Below, in pieces: positions 1 to 7,937 of a stretch of 34,866 nucleotides of DNA (position 1 is the stretch's first letter; each line of letters begins with the position of its first letter). This stretch comes from an uncultured Allomuricauda sp. (lineage in GTDB: Bacteria; Bacteroidota; Bacteroidia; Flavobacteriales; Flavobacteriaceae): contig NZ_CAMYIC010000025.1 in assembly GCF_947258355.1 (NCBI RefSeq), forward strand, positions 1-34,866, in the 5' to 3' direction. The position numbers and the translations under genes are program-made. The notes under the pieces are model-generated. The model was given only the letters and a program-made list of their open reading frames with translations. It searched no databases and was not told where the DNA came from.

Positions 1-650
1 AGTCAAAATCAACAAAAAAGCTGTTTAACATGGCCTACGGGCTTGGAGCATCGGTAGTAATTATTGGTGCATTGTTCAAGATCCTTCACTGGGAGTTTGG
101 ACCACTTACAGGTGGACTTCTTCTTGCGGTAGGACTAATTACTGAAGCACTGATCTTTGCTATCTCTGCATTTGAACCAGTAGATGATGAATTCGATTGG
201 TCTTTGGTATATCCGGAATTGGCCGGTAGTGAAGCAAATGCTTCAAGAAAACAAGAGGCTAAAGATGCCAAAGAAGCAGAAGGACTTCTTTCCAAGAAAT
301 TGGATAGTCTTCTGAAAGAAGCTAAAATCGATTCTGATCTTTTTGCCAACTTAGGTGAAAGTATCAAGAGTTTTGAAGGTGCCGCCAAGAATATCACTCC
401 AACAACAGACGCTATTCAGCACACTAAAAAATACTCTGAGGAATTGTCTCACGCTGCAGCTCAAATGGAATCTTTGAACAGCTTGTACAAAGTACAGTTG
501 GAAAGCGCTAGCAGACAAGCTTCCATCAACGAAGAAGTAGTTCAGAATGCAGGTGCATTGAAAGACCAAATGGAGTCTTTGGCCACTAACCTATCTTCTT
601 TGAACGGAGTGTATGGTGGTATGCTTACAGCTATGGGCGGTAAAGTCTAA
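1..650 (+). CDS. gldL: GldL, inner-membrane motor protein of gliding/T9SS (5' partial)
   Basis: GldL is an inner-membrane protein of the Bacteroidota gliding motor and type IX secretion system; with GldM it forms the proton-driven motor. The reading frame is open from base 3 and already reads SKSTKKLFN before the first ATG at 30, which is how the GldL N-terminus continues, so the true start lies a few codons left of the window and the ATG at 30 is internal. Two membrane helices follow (through VVIIGALFKILHW and GGLLLAVGLITEALIF). The lysine and histidine of KILHW and the glutamate of the second helix are charged residues conserved in the family. The rest is a cytoplasmic, Ala/Lys/Glu-rich, probably coiled-coil tail ending in MGGKV. 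It is followed 66 bases later by gldM in the same direction. gldK would be expected upstream, outside the window. Confidence 0.95.
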   Translation, partial: SKSTKKLFNMAYGLGASVVIIGALFKILHWEFGPLTGGLLLAVGLITEALIFAISAFEPVDDEFDWSLVYPELAGSEANASRKQEAKDAKEAEGLLSKKLDSLLKEAKIDSDLFANLGESIKSFEGAAKNITPTTDAIQHTKKYSEELSHAAAQMESLNSLYKVQLESASRQASINEEVVQNAGALKDQMESLATNLSSLNGVYGGMLTAMGGKV

Positions 651-716
651 TTAGAAGTTTTCAATCAACAGAAAACAAACCAAATCAAATTAATTATTAA
701 ATCTAATTAGAAAAAC

Positions 717-2288
717 ATGGCATCAGGAAAACAAACGCCACGTCAGAAGATGATCAACCTTATGTACTTGATCTTCATTGCGATGTTGGCACTTAATATG
801 AGCAAGGAAGTACTTGCCGCTTTCGGACTTATGAACGAAAAGCTGGAAACTTCCAATACCAATATGGACGCTAACAACTCCAGTTTCATGGCCAGCTTGG
901 AAACAAAGGCCAGCGAAAATGAGGAGGAATACGGTGAACTATACCAAAATGCTCAAGAGATCAAGCAACTTTCAGATTCTTACTATAGCTATTTGGAAGG
1001 ATTGAAGAAAGAAATGACCGCAGATTTGGAAGACCCAAAAGACTATGTGGTTATGGACAAATCTGACTACTTGGACCAAAAGTTCTTTCAGGGTGACAAT
1101 TTAGGCCCAGAAGGTAAAAAGTTCATGGAGCAGATCAATAATTACCGTGAAGGTGTTATCAACGCTTTGCCGGAAGGTGAGTTCGAATCTTTGAAATCAG
1201 CGGTTAAAGCACGTTTTGCGACTGGTGACGAAGATGGTAAAGTTGAAAAGAGAGACGGTACACGTCAAGATTGGATCAACTATCATTACGAAGGGTTCCC
1301 ATTGGTAGCCTCTTTGACAAAGATGACCCAGTTGCAGGCCGATATCAAAACTACTGAGCAAGAGGTGTTGAAAACCCTTTTGGAAGGTGAGTTGACAGAG
1401 GCTGTATCATTGACCAACTTTGCAAGTTCTTTGAATGCTCCAAAAACAGCATATTACTCAGGTGAAAAGTATGATGGTAAAATCATTGTTAGCAAGACTG
1501 ACAAGACATCCACTCCTGTAAAAGCTGAATTGACTTTGGACGGAAGAGCTTTAACGGAAGGTAAGGATTACGAATTGGAAGCTGGTGGTATCAAAATGTT
1601 GATCAGTGCCGGTACTCCAGGTGACCATACCATTAAAGGTACAATGACATTTATGCAGGATGGTGAAGAGGTGCCAGTTGAAGTGAACAATACTTTCGCT
1701 ACTATCTCTATGCCTAATGCAGCAGTTATTTCTGCGGATAAAATGAACGTGGTTTACCGTGGTGTTGCTAACCCAATGACCATCTCTATCCCAGGTATTC
1801 CAGACAATAAAGTATCTGCATCAGCCCCAGGTTTGAGCAGAAGAAGTGGAAGCCAGTACGTTATGAATCCAGGTACAGGTAGATCGGTGACCATTACTGC
1901 TTCAGGTACATTGCCTGATGGTAAAGGAATCCGTACTTCGTCTGAATTCCGTATCAAGGATATTCCAAGACCAAGCGGTACCGTTCGTGGAGAGTCAGGT
2001 AGCATTAAAATGCCTAGAAACAACCTGGAAATTTCCACTGTGAGCGCTATGTTGGAAGACTTTGATTTTGACTTGAACCTTGCGGTAAGCCAGTTTAAGT
2101 TCAAAGTACCGGGTCAGCCTACAGTAGTTGTAAACGGAAACAAATTGGATGGTAGAGCTAAATCTGCACTTAAAAGAGCAGGAAGAGGCGAATCTGTCCA
2201 GATATTCGATATCCAAGCTTACATCACAAACAACAAGAGCTACAAGTTGAAAAAAGTATCTCCTGTAGTGGTTGAGCTTACTAACTAA
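717..2288 (+). CDS. gldM: GldM, periplasm-spanning motor protein of gliding/T9SS
   Basis: GldM spans from the inner membrane through the periplasm and passes the energy of the GldL/GldM motor to the outer-membrane GldK/GldN ring. The protein (523 aa) has the usual family length. It opens with MASGKQTPRQKMINLMYLIF, a short basic cytoplasmic segment followed by a single membrane helix (about residues 12-30), then a helical region and a series of beta-rich periplasmic domains, ending in VVVELTN. The ATG at 717 follows an A-rich leader with no clear Shine-Dalgarno sequence, normal for this phylum. It lies between gldL and gldN in the conserved order and is surely co-transcribed with both. Confidence 0.97.
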   Translation: MASGKQTPRQKMINLMYLIFIAMLALNMSKEVLAAFGLMNEKLETSNTNMDANNSSFMASLETKASENEEEYGELYQNAQEIKQLSDSYYSYLEGLKKEMTADLEDPKDYVVMDKSDYLDQKFFQGDNLGPEGKKFMEQINNYREGVINALPEGEFESLKSAVKARFATGDEDGKVEKRDGTRQDWINYHYEGFPLVASLTKMTQLQADIKTTEQEVLKTLLEGELTEAVSLTNFASSLNAPKTAYYSGEKYDGKIIVSKTDKTSTPVKAELTLDGRALTEGKDYELEAGGIKMLISAGTPGDHTIKGTMTFMQDGEEVPVEVNNTFATISMPNAAVISADKMNVVYRGVANPMTISIPGIPDNKVSASAPGLSRRSGSQYVMNPGTGRSVTITASGTLPDGKGIRTSSEFRIKDIPRPSGTVRGESGSIKMPRNNLEISTVSAMLEDFDFDLNLAVSQFKFKVPGQPTVVVNGNKLDGRAKSALKRAGRGESVQIFDIQAYITNNKSYKLKKVSPVVVELTN

Positions 2289-2314
2289 GAAGTATAAAAA
2301 GTATACAAGTGATC

Positions 2315-3217
2315 ATGAATTGGAAAAACGCATTATTGATTGGATTGTTGGGCATATTGCCGGTATCGATCATGGCGCAGGCAAATATTTTAAATGCCAA
2401 GTTGCCCGAGGATATTGGTAAAAAAACCCAAGCTCAAATAGAGCAAGATGCCGATGAGCCTTTAGAGTACGGTTATGTGGATGATAGGGATATCCTTTGG
2501 TCCAAGACCGTTTGGGAAATCATCGATCTTGATGAGCGAGTTAACTTTCCATTATATTACCCAACCGATACCATAGGTATTGGAGCGGACAGAAGGTCGC
2601 TGTACCATGTTTTGATGAAGAACATCAGAAATGGAAACCTTACAGAGGTTTATGCAGATTCCTACTTTACCGAAAAGAGAAAGTTGGAAGACCTTTCGGC
2701 AACCTTGAGAAAAGTGGATACCACCGATCTAGGGTACGAACAAGTAAATGCCGGTGAGCAGGTTTCCCCAGAGTTTATCAACAGAAGGGATATTACCGCA
2801 GCCGATATTGAGGAGTTTCGTATCAAGGGAATATGGTATTTCGACAAACGTCAGGGAGAGCTCAAGTATCGCTTATTGGGAATTGCACCGGTTGCACCCG
2901 ATGTGAACTTTATCGATGATGAGTCGGTAGATCCAGGACAGAACAAAGTTGAATTGTTCTGGGTGTGGTACCCTGCGGCAAGGCAAATATTGCACGATGC
3001 CAAGGTGTATAACCAGCGTAACTCGGCAAGACCCATTTCCTTTGATATGTTGTTGAACGCACGTCGATTCAATGGTGTTATCTACCAAGAGGAAAACGTT
3101 CACGAAGATCGTGAAATAAGCGACTATATTTTTGATAATGCATTGTTCCAGCTCTTGGAAGCCCAAAGAATCAAAGAAGGCATAAGAGATCGGGAGCAAG
3201 ATATGTGGGCGTATTAA
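2315..3217 (+). CDS. gldN: GldN, periplasmic/outer-membrane ring component of gliding/T9SS
   Basis: GldN associates with the lipoprotein GldK to form the periplasmic ring of the type IX secretion machine under the outer membrane. The protein is about 300 aa, the normal length. From the ATG at 2315 it begins MNWKNALLIGLLGILPVSIM followed by AQ, a typical signal peptide; a GTG two codons upstream (2309) is also in frame but is less likely. The mature part contains the family-typical stretch around DDRDILWSKTVWEIIDLDER and ends REQDMWAY. It begins 26 bases after the gldM stop and is followed by a strong intrinsic terminator, so it closes the operon. Confidence 0.96.
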   Translation: MNWKNALLIGLLGILPVSIMAQANILNAKLPEDIGKKTQAQIEQDADEPLEYGYVDDRDILWSKTVWEIIDLDERVNFPLYYPTDTIGIGADRRSLYHVLMKNIRNGNLTEVYADSYFTEKRKLEDLSATLRKVDTTDLGYEQVNAGEQVSPEFINRRDITAADIEEFRIKGIWYFDKRQGELKYRLLGIAPVAPDVNFIDDESVDPGQNKVELFWVWYPAARQILHDAKVYNQRNSARPISFDMLLNARRFNGVIYQEENVHEDREISDYIFDNALFQLLEAQRIKEGIRDREQDMWAY

Positions 3218-3247
3218 CCCATAAATATATTCCAATTCAATACAAGC

Positions 3248-3276
3248 AAAACGCCGCACCTAGTGCGGCGTTTTTT
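3248..3276 (+). terminator. Intrinsic terminator of the gldLMN operon
   Basis: Perfect inverted repeat ACGCCGCAC (3251-3259) / GTGCGGCGT (3263-3271) with a 3-base loop. An A-run before the stem and a T-run after it extend the pairing and form the U-tract. It lies 30 bases after the gldN stop. Confidence 0.93.
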
Positions 3277-3299
3277 ATTAAACTTACTACAGAATGATG

Positions 3300-3326
3300 T
3301 TTGGACCATTCAGATGCCTAATTTTG
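3300..3326 (+). promoter_or_regulatory. Candidate promoter of the FAD oxidoreductase gene
   Basis: TAATTTTG at 3319-3326 matches the Bacteroidota -7 element TAnnTTTG. TTTG at 3300-3303 could be the -33 element, but the 15-base gap is shorter than the usual 17-23. The ATG at 3331 comes only 4 bases after the -7 box, so the transcript would be leaderless or begin at a later start codon. It follows the gldN terminator directly. Confidence 0.45.
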
Positions 3327-3330
3327 CAGT

Positions 3331-4386
3331 ATGTTGGATTATTTAGTAGTAGGTCTGGGTTTGGCAGGGATTTCGTTCTGCGAGGTATTGGAGAAAGAGG
3401 GTAAATCCCTTAAGGTGATTACAGATGAGTCCCAACAAGCATCCCAAGTGGCTGGAGGGTTGTACAATCCCGTTATTTTAAAGCGGTTTACCATGGCCTG
3501 GAATGCAAGAGTACAGATGGAAATTGCCAAACCATTCTATCAAAGTTTAGAGAAAAAACTGGGGATCAAGCTGGATCATGAACTCCCCGTTCTGCGAAAA
3601 TTTGCCTCTATTGAAGAGCAAAACCTTTGGTTTGAGGCGGCTGACCGTCCAGATTTGGATTATTTTCTATCGACTAAATTAGTTCCGAACAACAACTCCG
3701 CCATTGATGCTCCCCATGGTTTTGGCCAAGTTAAATATACGGGAAGGATTGATACTGGTACTTTGGTTAGGTCTTATAAAGATTATCTCAAAAAAACCAA
3801 CTCCCTTATAGAAGAATCTCTCGATTTTGATTTGCTGTCAATAACAAAAGAAGGCATATCATATAAATCCATTACAGCAAAAAACATAGTTTTTGCCTGC
3901 GGCTATGGCCTAAAACAAAATCCGTTTTTTGGATACCTGCCCCTAAACGGGACCAAGGGAGAACTATTAATCATTCATGCACCCGATTACAAAGAGGAAA
4001 ATGTGATTAAATCCTCCGTTTTCACGATTCCCATGGAAGAAGACAAGTATTTGGTGGGAGCAACATATAAATGGAAGGATAAGACCAATACCCCAACTGA
4101 GGAGTCTAAAAACGAACTCTTGGACAAACTGAGAACATTTTTAAAATGTGATTTTGAGGTAATAGATCATGTGGCAGGAATACGTCCTACAGTTGCGGAT
4201 CGTAGGCCTCTTGTGGGCAGGCACCCAGAGTTTCGAAACATGTATGTTTTAAATGGATTTGGTTCCCGGGGAGTACTTATTGGGCCATATGCTTCAAGAA
4301 ATTTATTTGATTATATTGAAAAACAGACCGACTTGGACCCCGAAATGGATATCGGAAGATTTACCAAAAAATATTATGGCAATTAA
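3331..4386 (+). CDS. FAD-dependent oxidoreductase of the DAO (amino-acid oxidase-like) family
   Basis: A 351-aa flavoenzyme of the D-amino-acid oxidase/glycine oxidase fold. The N-terminus has the dinucleotide-binding motif GLGLAG (residues 8-13) in a beta-alpha-beta unit that binds FAD. The C-terminus has AGIRPTVADRRPLVG and LNGFGSRGVLIGPYASR, the usual second FAD-contact region of the family. There is no signal peptide, so it is cytoplasmic. The substrate cannot be read from the sequence. It stands just downstream of gldN, but a strong terminator and a likely promoter separate it from the gld operon. Its TAA overlaps by four bases (3' to 3') the stop of the DUF983 gene on the other strand. 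Confidence 0.85.
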   Translation: MLDYLVVGLGLAGISFCEVLEKEGKSLKVITDESQQASQVAGGLYNPVILKRFTMAWNARVQMEIAKPFYQSLEKKLGIKLDHELPVLRKFASIEEQNLWFEAADRPDLDYFLSTKLVPNNNSAIDAPHGFGQVKYTGRIDTGTLVRSYKDYLKKTNSLIEESLDFDLLSITKEGISYKSITAKNIVFACGYGLKQNPFFGYLPLNGTKGELLIIHAPDYKEENVIKSSVFTIPMEEDKYLVGATYKWKDKTNTPTEESKNELLDKLRTFLKCDFEVIDHVAGIRPTVADRRPLVGRHPEFRNMYVLNGFGSRGVLIGPYASRNLFDYIEKQTDLDPEMDIGRFTKKYYGN

Positions 4387-4784
4387 CCTTTTATGGCCTG
4401 GTGCTTCTTGATTGCATTAGAATCATATTTAACAAAAAAATTGATCCAAATATTTCGCGATAGCCTGATGATTACCGGCATAAAAACAATCAAGGTACCT
4501 ACAATGGAGATAAAAGTCGTCAATAGAGTAGTTCCAATAAATAAAAAGGAAATTACGAAGGCCGCTACGGCAAAAGCAATGCCCACAGCATAGCTAACAT
4601 ACATTGCACCATAAAAAAAGGAAGGCTCAATCTTATATTTTAAACCACAATGCGAGCATCTTTCGTTCATGCTGAAGATTTTGGAGAGTGCATAAGGATT
4701 CGTCTTTTCATACATACTCTCCTCATGGCATCTTGGACAGTTTCCTGTTAAAATGCTGTACATTTTGGTTCCTTTTTTTAACAT
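4383..4784 (-). CDS. DUF983 family zinc-ribbon membrane protein
   Basis: A small membrane protein matching the DUF983 family. An N-terminal zinc ribbon with two Cys pairs (CPRCHEES and CSHCGLKY) is followed by two hydrophobic helices (through YVSYAVGIAFAVAAFVISFL and TFISIVGTLIVFMPVII) and a short basic C-terminal tail. The molecular function of DUF983 is unknown. The first in-frame ATG gives MLKKGTKMYS; the second Met (ATG at 4761-4763) has an AGGA a few bases upstream and may be the real start. A TAnnTTTG-like box (TACTTTTG, complement of 4801-4808) lies just upstream, without an obvious -33 partner. It is convergent with the FAD oxidoreductase (4-base overlap) and divergent from the ABC-F gene. 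Confidence 0.85.
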   Translation of the reverse strand: MLKKGTKMYSILTGNCPRCHEESMYEKTNPYALSKIFSMNERCSHCGLKYKIEPSFFYGAMYVSYAVGIAFAVAAFVISFLFIGTTLLTTFISIVGTLIVFMPVIIRLSRNIWINFFVKYDSNAIKKHQAIKG

Positions 4785-4849
4785 TTGCAGGGTTTTTGCA
4801 CAAAAGTATAAATTCAGCGTCTATTGTTTTGTAATCAAGGTCACATAAA

Positions 4850-6763
4850 ATGTTAAACATTCATAATCTTTCTGTAGCCTTTGGAGGAGAATATCTGTTC
4901 GAGGAAATATCATTTCGTCTAAATGGCGGGGACCGTGTAGGTCTAATTGGAAAGAATGGGGCCGGGAAATCCACTATGCTCAAACTTCTTGCGAAGGAAA
5001 TGCCGTTGGACGAAGGAACCATAGCCACGGAGAAAGACATTAAAATAGGGTTTCTTAAACAGGATATCGACTTTGAAGAAGGCCGAACTGTTTTGGAAGA
5101 ATCCTATCAGGCCTTTTCGGAAATCAAGGCTTTGGAACTCAAACTTGATGAGATTAATACAGCGTTGGCTGAGCGCACCGATTATGAAAGTGATGGATAT
5201 CATCAGTTGATGGTGGACCTGAACGATGTTACCCACCGCTACGAAATATTGGGAGGATATAATTACCAAGGGGATACGGAGAAGGTGCTTCTTGGATTGG
5301 GTTTTAAGAGGGAAGACTTTAATAAACTTACCGATACATTTTCTGGTGGATGGCGTATGCGGATTGAATTGGCCAAACTATTGTTGCAGAACAATGATGT
5401 GCTGTTGCTGGATGAGCCGACCAACCACTTGGATATAGAATCCATAATTTGGCTGGAACAGTTTTTACGAAATTTTGCAGGCGCAGTGGTGATTGTTTCG
5501 CATGATAAAATGTTCTTGGACAATGTGACCAACCGTACCATCGAGATTTCGTTGGGTAGAATTTACGATTACAACAAGCCTTATTCACAGTTCTTGGTTC
5601 ATCGGAAAGAAATCAAGGAACAACAGTTGAGCGCCCAAAAGAATCAAGAGAAACAGATTCAGCAGACGGAAAGATTGATAGAAAAATTCAGGGCAAAGTC
5701 CAGCAAGGCCTCCATGGCTCAGTCCCTTATCAAAAAGCTGGATAAAATGGATCGCATTGAGGTGGATGAAGAGGATAATAGCGTAATGAACCTTCATTTT
5801 CCTGTTTCCGTGAACCCAGGCAAGGTGGTGGCGGAATTAAACGGGGTTTCCAAAAGCTATGGACCCAAAAATGTACTTCAGGATATCGATCTAATGGTGG
5901 ATAGGGGTAGCAAAACTGCCTTTGTAGGTCAAAATGGGCAAGGAAAGACAACATTGGCCAAAATTATGGTCGGAGAATTGGATTATGAGGGCGATTTAAA
6001 GATTGGGCACAATGTACAATTGGGCTACTTTGCCCAGAACCAAGCAGAATACCTGGATGGTGATAAGACCATTTTGGACACGATGATTGATGCCGCTAAC
6101 GAAAAGAACCGTAGCAAGGTAAGAGATATTTTGGGGTCTTTCCTATTTAGGGGGGATGAGGTCGATAAGTACGTGAAAGTGCTGTCAGGAGGTGAAAGAA
6201 ACCGTTTGGCTTTGGCCAAAATGCTTCTTCAACCTTTTAATGTGTTGATAATGGATGAACCTACCAACCATTTGGACATCAAATCCAAGAATGTATTGAA
6301 GCAGGCGCTTCAAAACTTTGAGGGAACCCTGATTTTAGTATCTCACGACCGTGATTTTCTTCAAGGGCTGACCGATAGGGTGTACGAATTTAAAGATGGT
6401 GGAATAAAAGAATATTTGGGGGACATTGATTTTTATCTCGAGCAGCGCAAGGTGGAAGATTTCCGAAGTGTTGAAAAAGGAGAGCAAAAGAGAGAAGAAA
6501 AAGTTCAAGAGAAAACCAAAGAGAACGATTATCAGACCCAAAAGAAGCAAAAATCCCTCAAAAATAAACTTAGCGGTGTTGAGAAAAAGATTTCGCAACT
6601 GGAAAAGGAGATTGCCGATATTGATCACGATTTGCTAATGGACTACGATGCAACTATTGCTAAGCCTGACTTTTTTGAAAAGTACGATGGCAAAAAGAAG
6701 GATTTGGAGTCCTTGATGGAGGACTGGGAAAGCCTTTCTATTGAGTTGGATTCCTTGAATTAG
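4850..6763 (+). CDS. ABC-F family ATPase (Uup/YdiF-like)
   Basis: Cytoplasmic protein (637 aa) with two ABC ATPase domains and no membrane segments, the ABC-F layout; such proteins act on ribosomes. Domain 1 has Walker A GKNGAGKST (34-42), signature FSGGW (about 164-168) and Walker B LLLDEPTNHLD (185-195). The inter-domain linker (about 245-315) is charged, helical and Gln/Lys-rich. Domain 2 has Walker A GQNGQGKTT (360-368), signature LSGGER (445-450) and Walker B LIMDEPTNHLD (466-476). A charged coiled-coil C-terminal extension (about 540-637) is like that of Uup/YdiF proteins. All catalytic motifs are intact. Whether it is a housekeeping translation factor or an antibiotic-protection protein cannot be decided from motifs; the housekeeping role is more likely given the setting. 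Confidence 0.92.
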   Translation: MLNIHNLSVAFGGEYLFEEISFRLNGGDRVGLIGKNGAGKSTMLKLLAKEMPLDEGTIATEKDIKIGFLKQDIDFEEGRTVLEESYQAFSEIKALELKLDEINTALAERTDYESDGYHQLMVDLNDVTHRYEILGGYNYQGDTEKVLLGLGFKREDFNKLTDTFSGGWRMRIELAKLLLQNNDVLLLDEPTNHLDIESIIWLEQFLRNFAGAVVIVSHDKMFLDNVTNRTIEISLGRIYDYNKPYSQFLVHRKEIKEQQLSAQKNQEKQIQQTERLIEKFRAKSSKASMAQSLIKKLDKMDRIEVDEEDNSVMNLHFPVSVNPGKVVAELNGVSKSYGPKNVLQDIDLMVDRGSKTAFVGQNGQGKTTLAKIMVGELDYEGDLKIGHNVQLGYFAQNQAEYLDGDKTILDTMIDAANEKNRSKVRDILGSFLFRGDEVDKYVKVLSGGERNRLALAKMLLQPFNVLIMDEPTNHLDIKSKNVLKQALQNFEGTLILVSHDRDFLQGLTDRVYEFKDGGIKEYLGDIDFYLEQRKVEDFRSVEKGEQKREEKVQEKTKENDYQTQKKQKSLKNKLSGVEKKISQLEKEIADIDHDLLMDYDATIAKPDFFEKYDGKKKDLESLMEDWESLSIELDSLN

Positions 6764-6779
6764 AGAGCTCAAAAAATTT

Positions 6780-6809
6780 TTCACAACACTTTTTGGCGGA
6801 TTCACAACA
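6780..6809. repeat. Pair of TTCACAACA direct repeats, 21-bp period
   Basis: TTCACAACA occurs at 6780-6788 and again at 6801-6809, exactly 21 bp apart (two helical turns). They lie in the 136-base gap between the ABC-F stop and the LRR gene, upstream of the putative promoter. It could be a binding site for a dimeric regulator; no regulator can be assigned. Confidence 0.5.
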
Positions 6810-6835
6810 TAATGTGGTGTATTCGACGATTAAAC

Positions 6836-6866
6836 TTGTAGGATGTTTCTTCTTTTTATTACTTTG
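6836..6866 (+). promoter_or_regulatory. Possible promoter of the LRR protein gene
   Basis: TTG at 6836-6838 and, 20 bases later, TTACTTTG at 6859-6866, a one-mismatch version of the Bacteroidota TAnnTTTG box. The ATG at 6900 is 33 bases downstream. The leader contains a short hairpin GTAAG/CTTAC (6866-6870 / 6878-6882). Confidence 0.35.
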
Positions 6867-6899
6867 TAAGTAAATTCCTTACGTATAAATAAGTAATTC

Positions 6900-7787
6900 A
6901 TGATTAGGATAGCCATTTTTTTCTGTTGCTTAGTGTTCTCCGCAAGTATTTCTTTTGCAAGCGGACAGGTTTCTCCCAAAGAAAAATCCGCTTTGGTGGA
7001 CTTATACAATAATACCAATGGGGCAGAATGGAACACTTCTTGGGATCTTAATGCCCCCGTTGATACATGGAAAGGCATTGAGGTCAAAGATGGACATGTA
7101 GTCGGAATCACATTGTTCATGAATAATTTAAGCGGAACACTTCCCGAAAGTATTGGTGATTTAAAACATATCACACAATTGAACCTGGCCTTTAACCAGA
7201 TAACAGGTGTTCTTCCAAAGGATATTGTGAAATTGGAAAAACTAAAAGTTTTCCGTTTGGAGATGAACCGCATCAAGGGAGCAATACCTTCAGGAGTTGG
7301 CAACTTTAAGGAATTGGAAGTTTTTTCTATGTTCAATAATTTTTTAAGCGGACCTATCCCAGAAACGTTTGGAAAGCTTAAAAACCTAAAGGAACTGAAC
7401 CTTTCCAGTAATAATATTAAAGGAGTCATTCCCAAATCTATCGGGAAACTTTCCAACTTGGAGGCTCTTGGTCTTTTCGAAAATAGGTTGGAAGGGCAAA
7501 TTCCTGCCGAGATAGGAAACTTGGTGGAGCTAAAAGAGTTGGTCTTATCCAATAACCAATTGGGTGGTGAAATACCAAAAGAGTTTGGACAGTTGGCAAG
7601 TTTGGAGGTTTTACAACTTCAAAATAACCAATTCAACTCCTTTAATGCTCTTCACAATATGGATACAAAACAATTTCTGGTTTTAGATACTGATGATAAG
7701 TCCTTGAATCCTAGATTTAAAGATATTCAATTTGAGCGTACTCGAATGGCAGATACCAAATTCGAGGACGAAGAAGAAAACGAGTAG
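6900..7787 (+). CDS. Secreted leucine-rich-repeat protein, plant-type LRRs
   Basis: A 295-aa exported protein. A signal peptide (about residues 1-21, cut near ISFASG) is followed by a cap segment containing ALVDLYNNTNGAEWN and a conserved Trp, as in other plant-type LRR proteins. About eight repeats follow with a strict 24-residue period from about residue 65 to 245, of the form LxxLxxLxLxxNxLxGxIPxxIGx; examples are LKELNLSSNNIKGVIPKSIG and LKELVLSNNQLGGEIPKEFG. The C-terminus is acidic (DEEENE). There is no lipobox, no membrane anchor and no evident T9SS C-terminal domain, so it is probably periplasmic or released. LRRs of this type bind proteins or glycans; the ligand is unknown. It is a single gene, followed by a possible terminator and the promoter of the efflux operon. 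Confidence 0.85.
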   Translation: MIRIAIFFCCLVFSASISFASGQVSPKEKSALVDLYNNTNGAEWNTSWDLNAPVDTWKGIEVKDGHVVGITLFMNNLSGTLPESIGDLKHITQLNLAFNQITGVLPKDIVKLEKLKVFRLEMNRIKGAIPSGVGNFKELEVFSMFNNFLSGPIPETFGKLKNLKELNLSSNNIKGVIPKSIGKLSNLEALGLFENRLEGQIPAEIGNLVELKELVLSNNQLGGEIPKEFGQLASLEVLQLQNNQFNSFNALHNMDTKQFLVLDTDDKSLNPRFKDIQFERTRMADTKFEDEEENE

Positions 7788-7815
7788 TTAGTTATTACTT
7801 TAGTTTGTTTGGTTC

Positions 7816-7842
7816 GGGGATGCCGTTTGGGGTCCCCTTTTT
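7816..7842 (+). terminator. Possible terminator after the LRR gene
   Basis: GGGGA (7816-7820) pairs with TCCCC (7833-7837), with a further short inner pairing, and is followed by TTTTT. The stem is short but GC-rich and sits about 30 bases after the LRR stop. Confidence 0.5.
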
Positions 7843-7886
7843 GCATTTGACCGGGTTTAAAATGTATTTTATGAAATATTTAACCA

Positions 7887-7914
7887 TTGTAAAAAACTGT
7901 AGGGAATAGATTTG
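7887..7914 (+). promoter_or_regulatory. Promoter of the RND efflux operon
   Basis: TTG (7887-7889), a 17-base spacer, then TAGATTTG (7907-7914), a full match to the flavobacterial promoter pattern TTG-N17-23-TAnnTTTG. The adaptor ATG is 23 bases downstream. No operator-like palindrome or adjacent TetR/MarR gene is visible. Confidence 0.7.
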
Positions 7915-7937
7915 CAGTGTTTAAAACCAACTAACGC

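Noticed and set aside
6771..6830. AT-rich stretch with TTCACAACA units as a possible replication origin
   Set aside because: The units do not match the DnaA box consensus TTATNCACA, and dnaA or other origin genes are not nearby.
6830..7552. 240-codon open frame on the minus strand with regular repeats
   Set aside because: It is antisense to the LRR gene; the repeats mirror the LRR codon pattern, and the sense protein has a signal peptide and clear family motifs.
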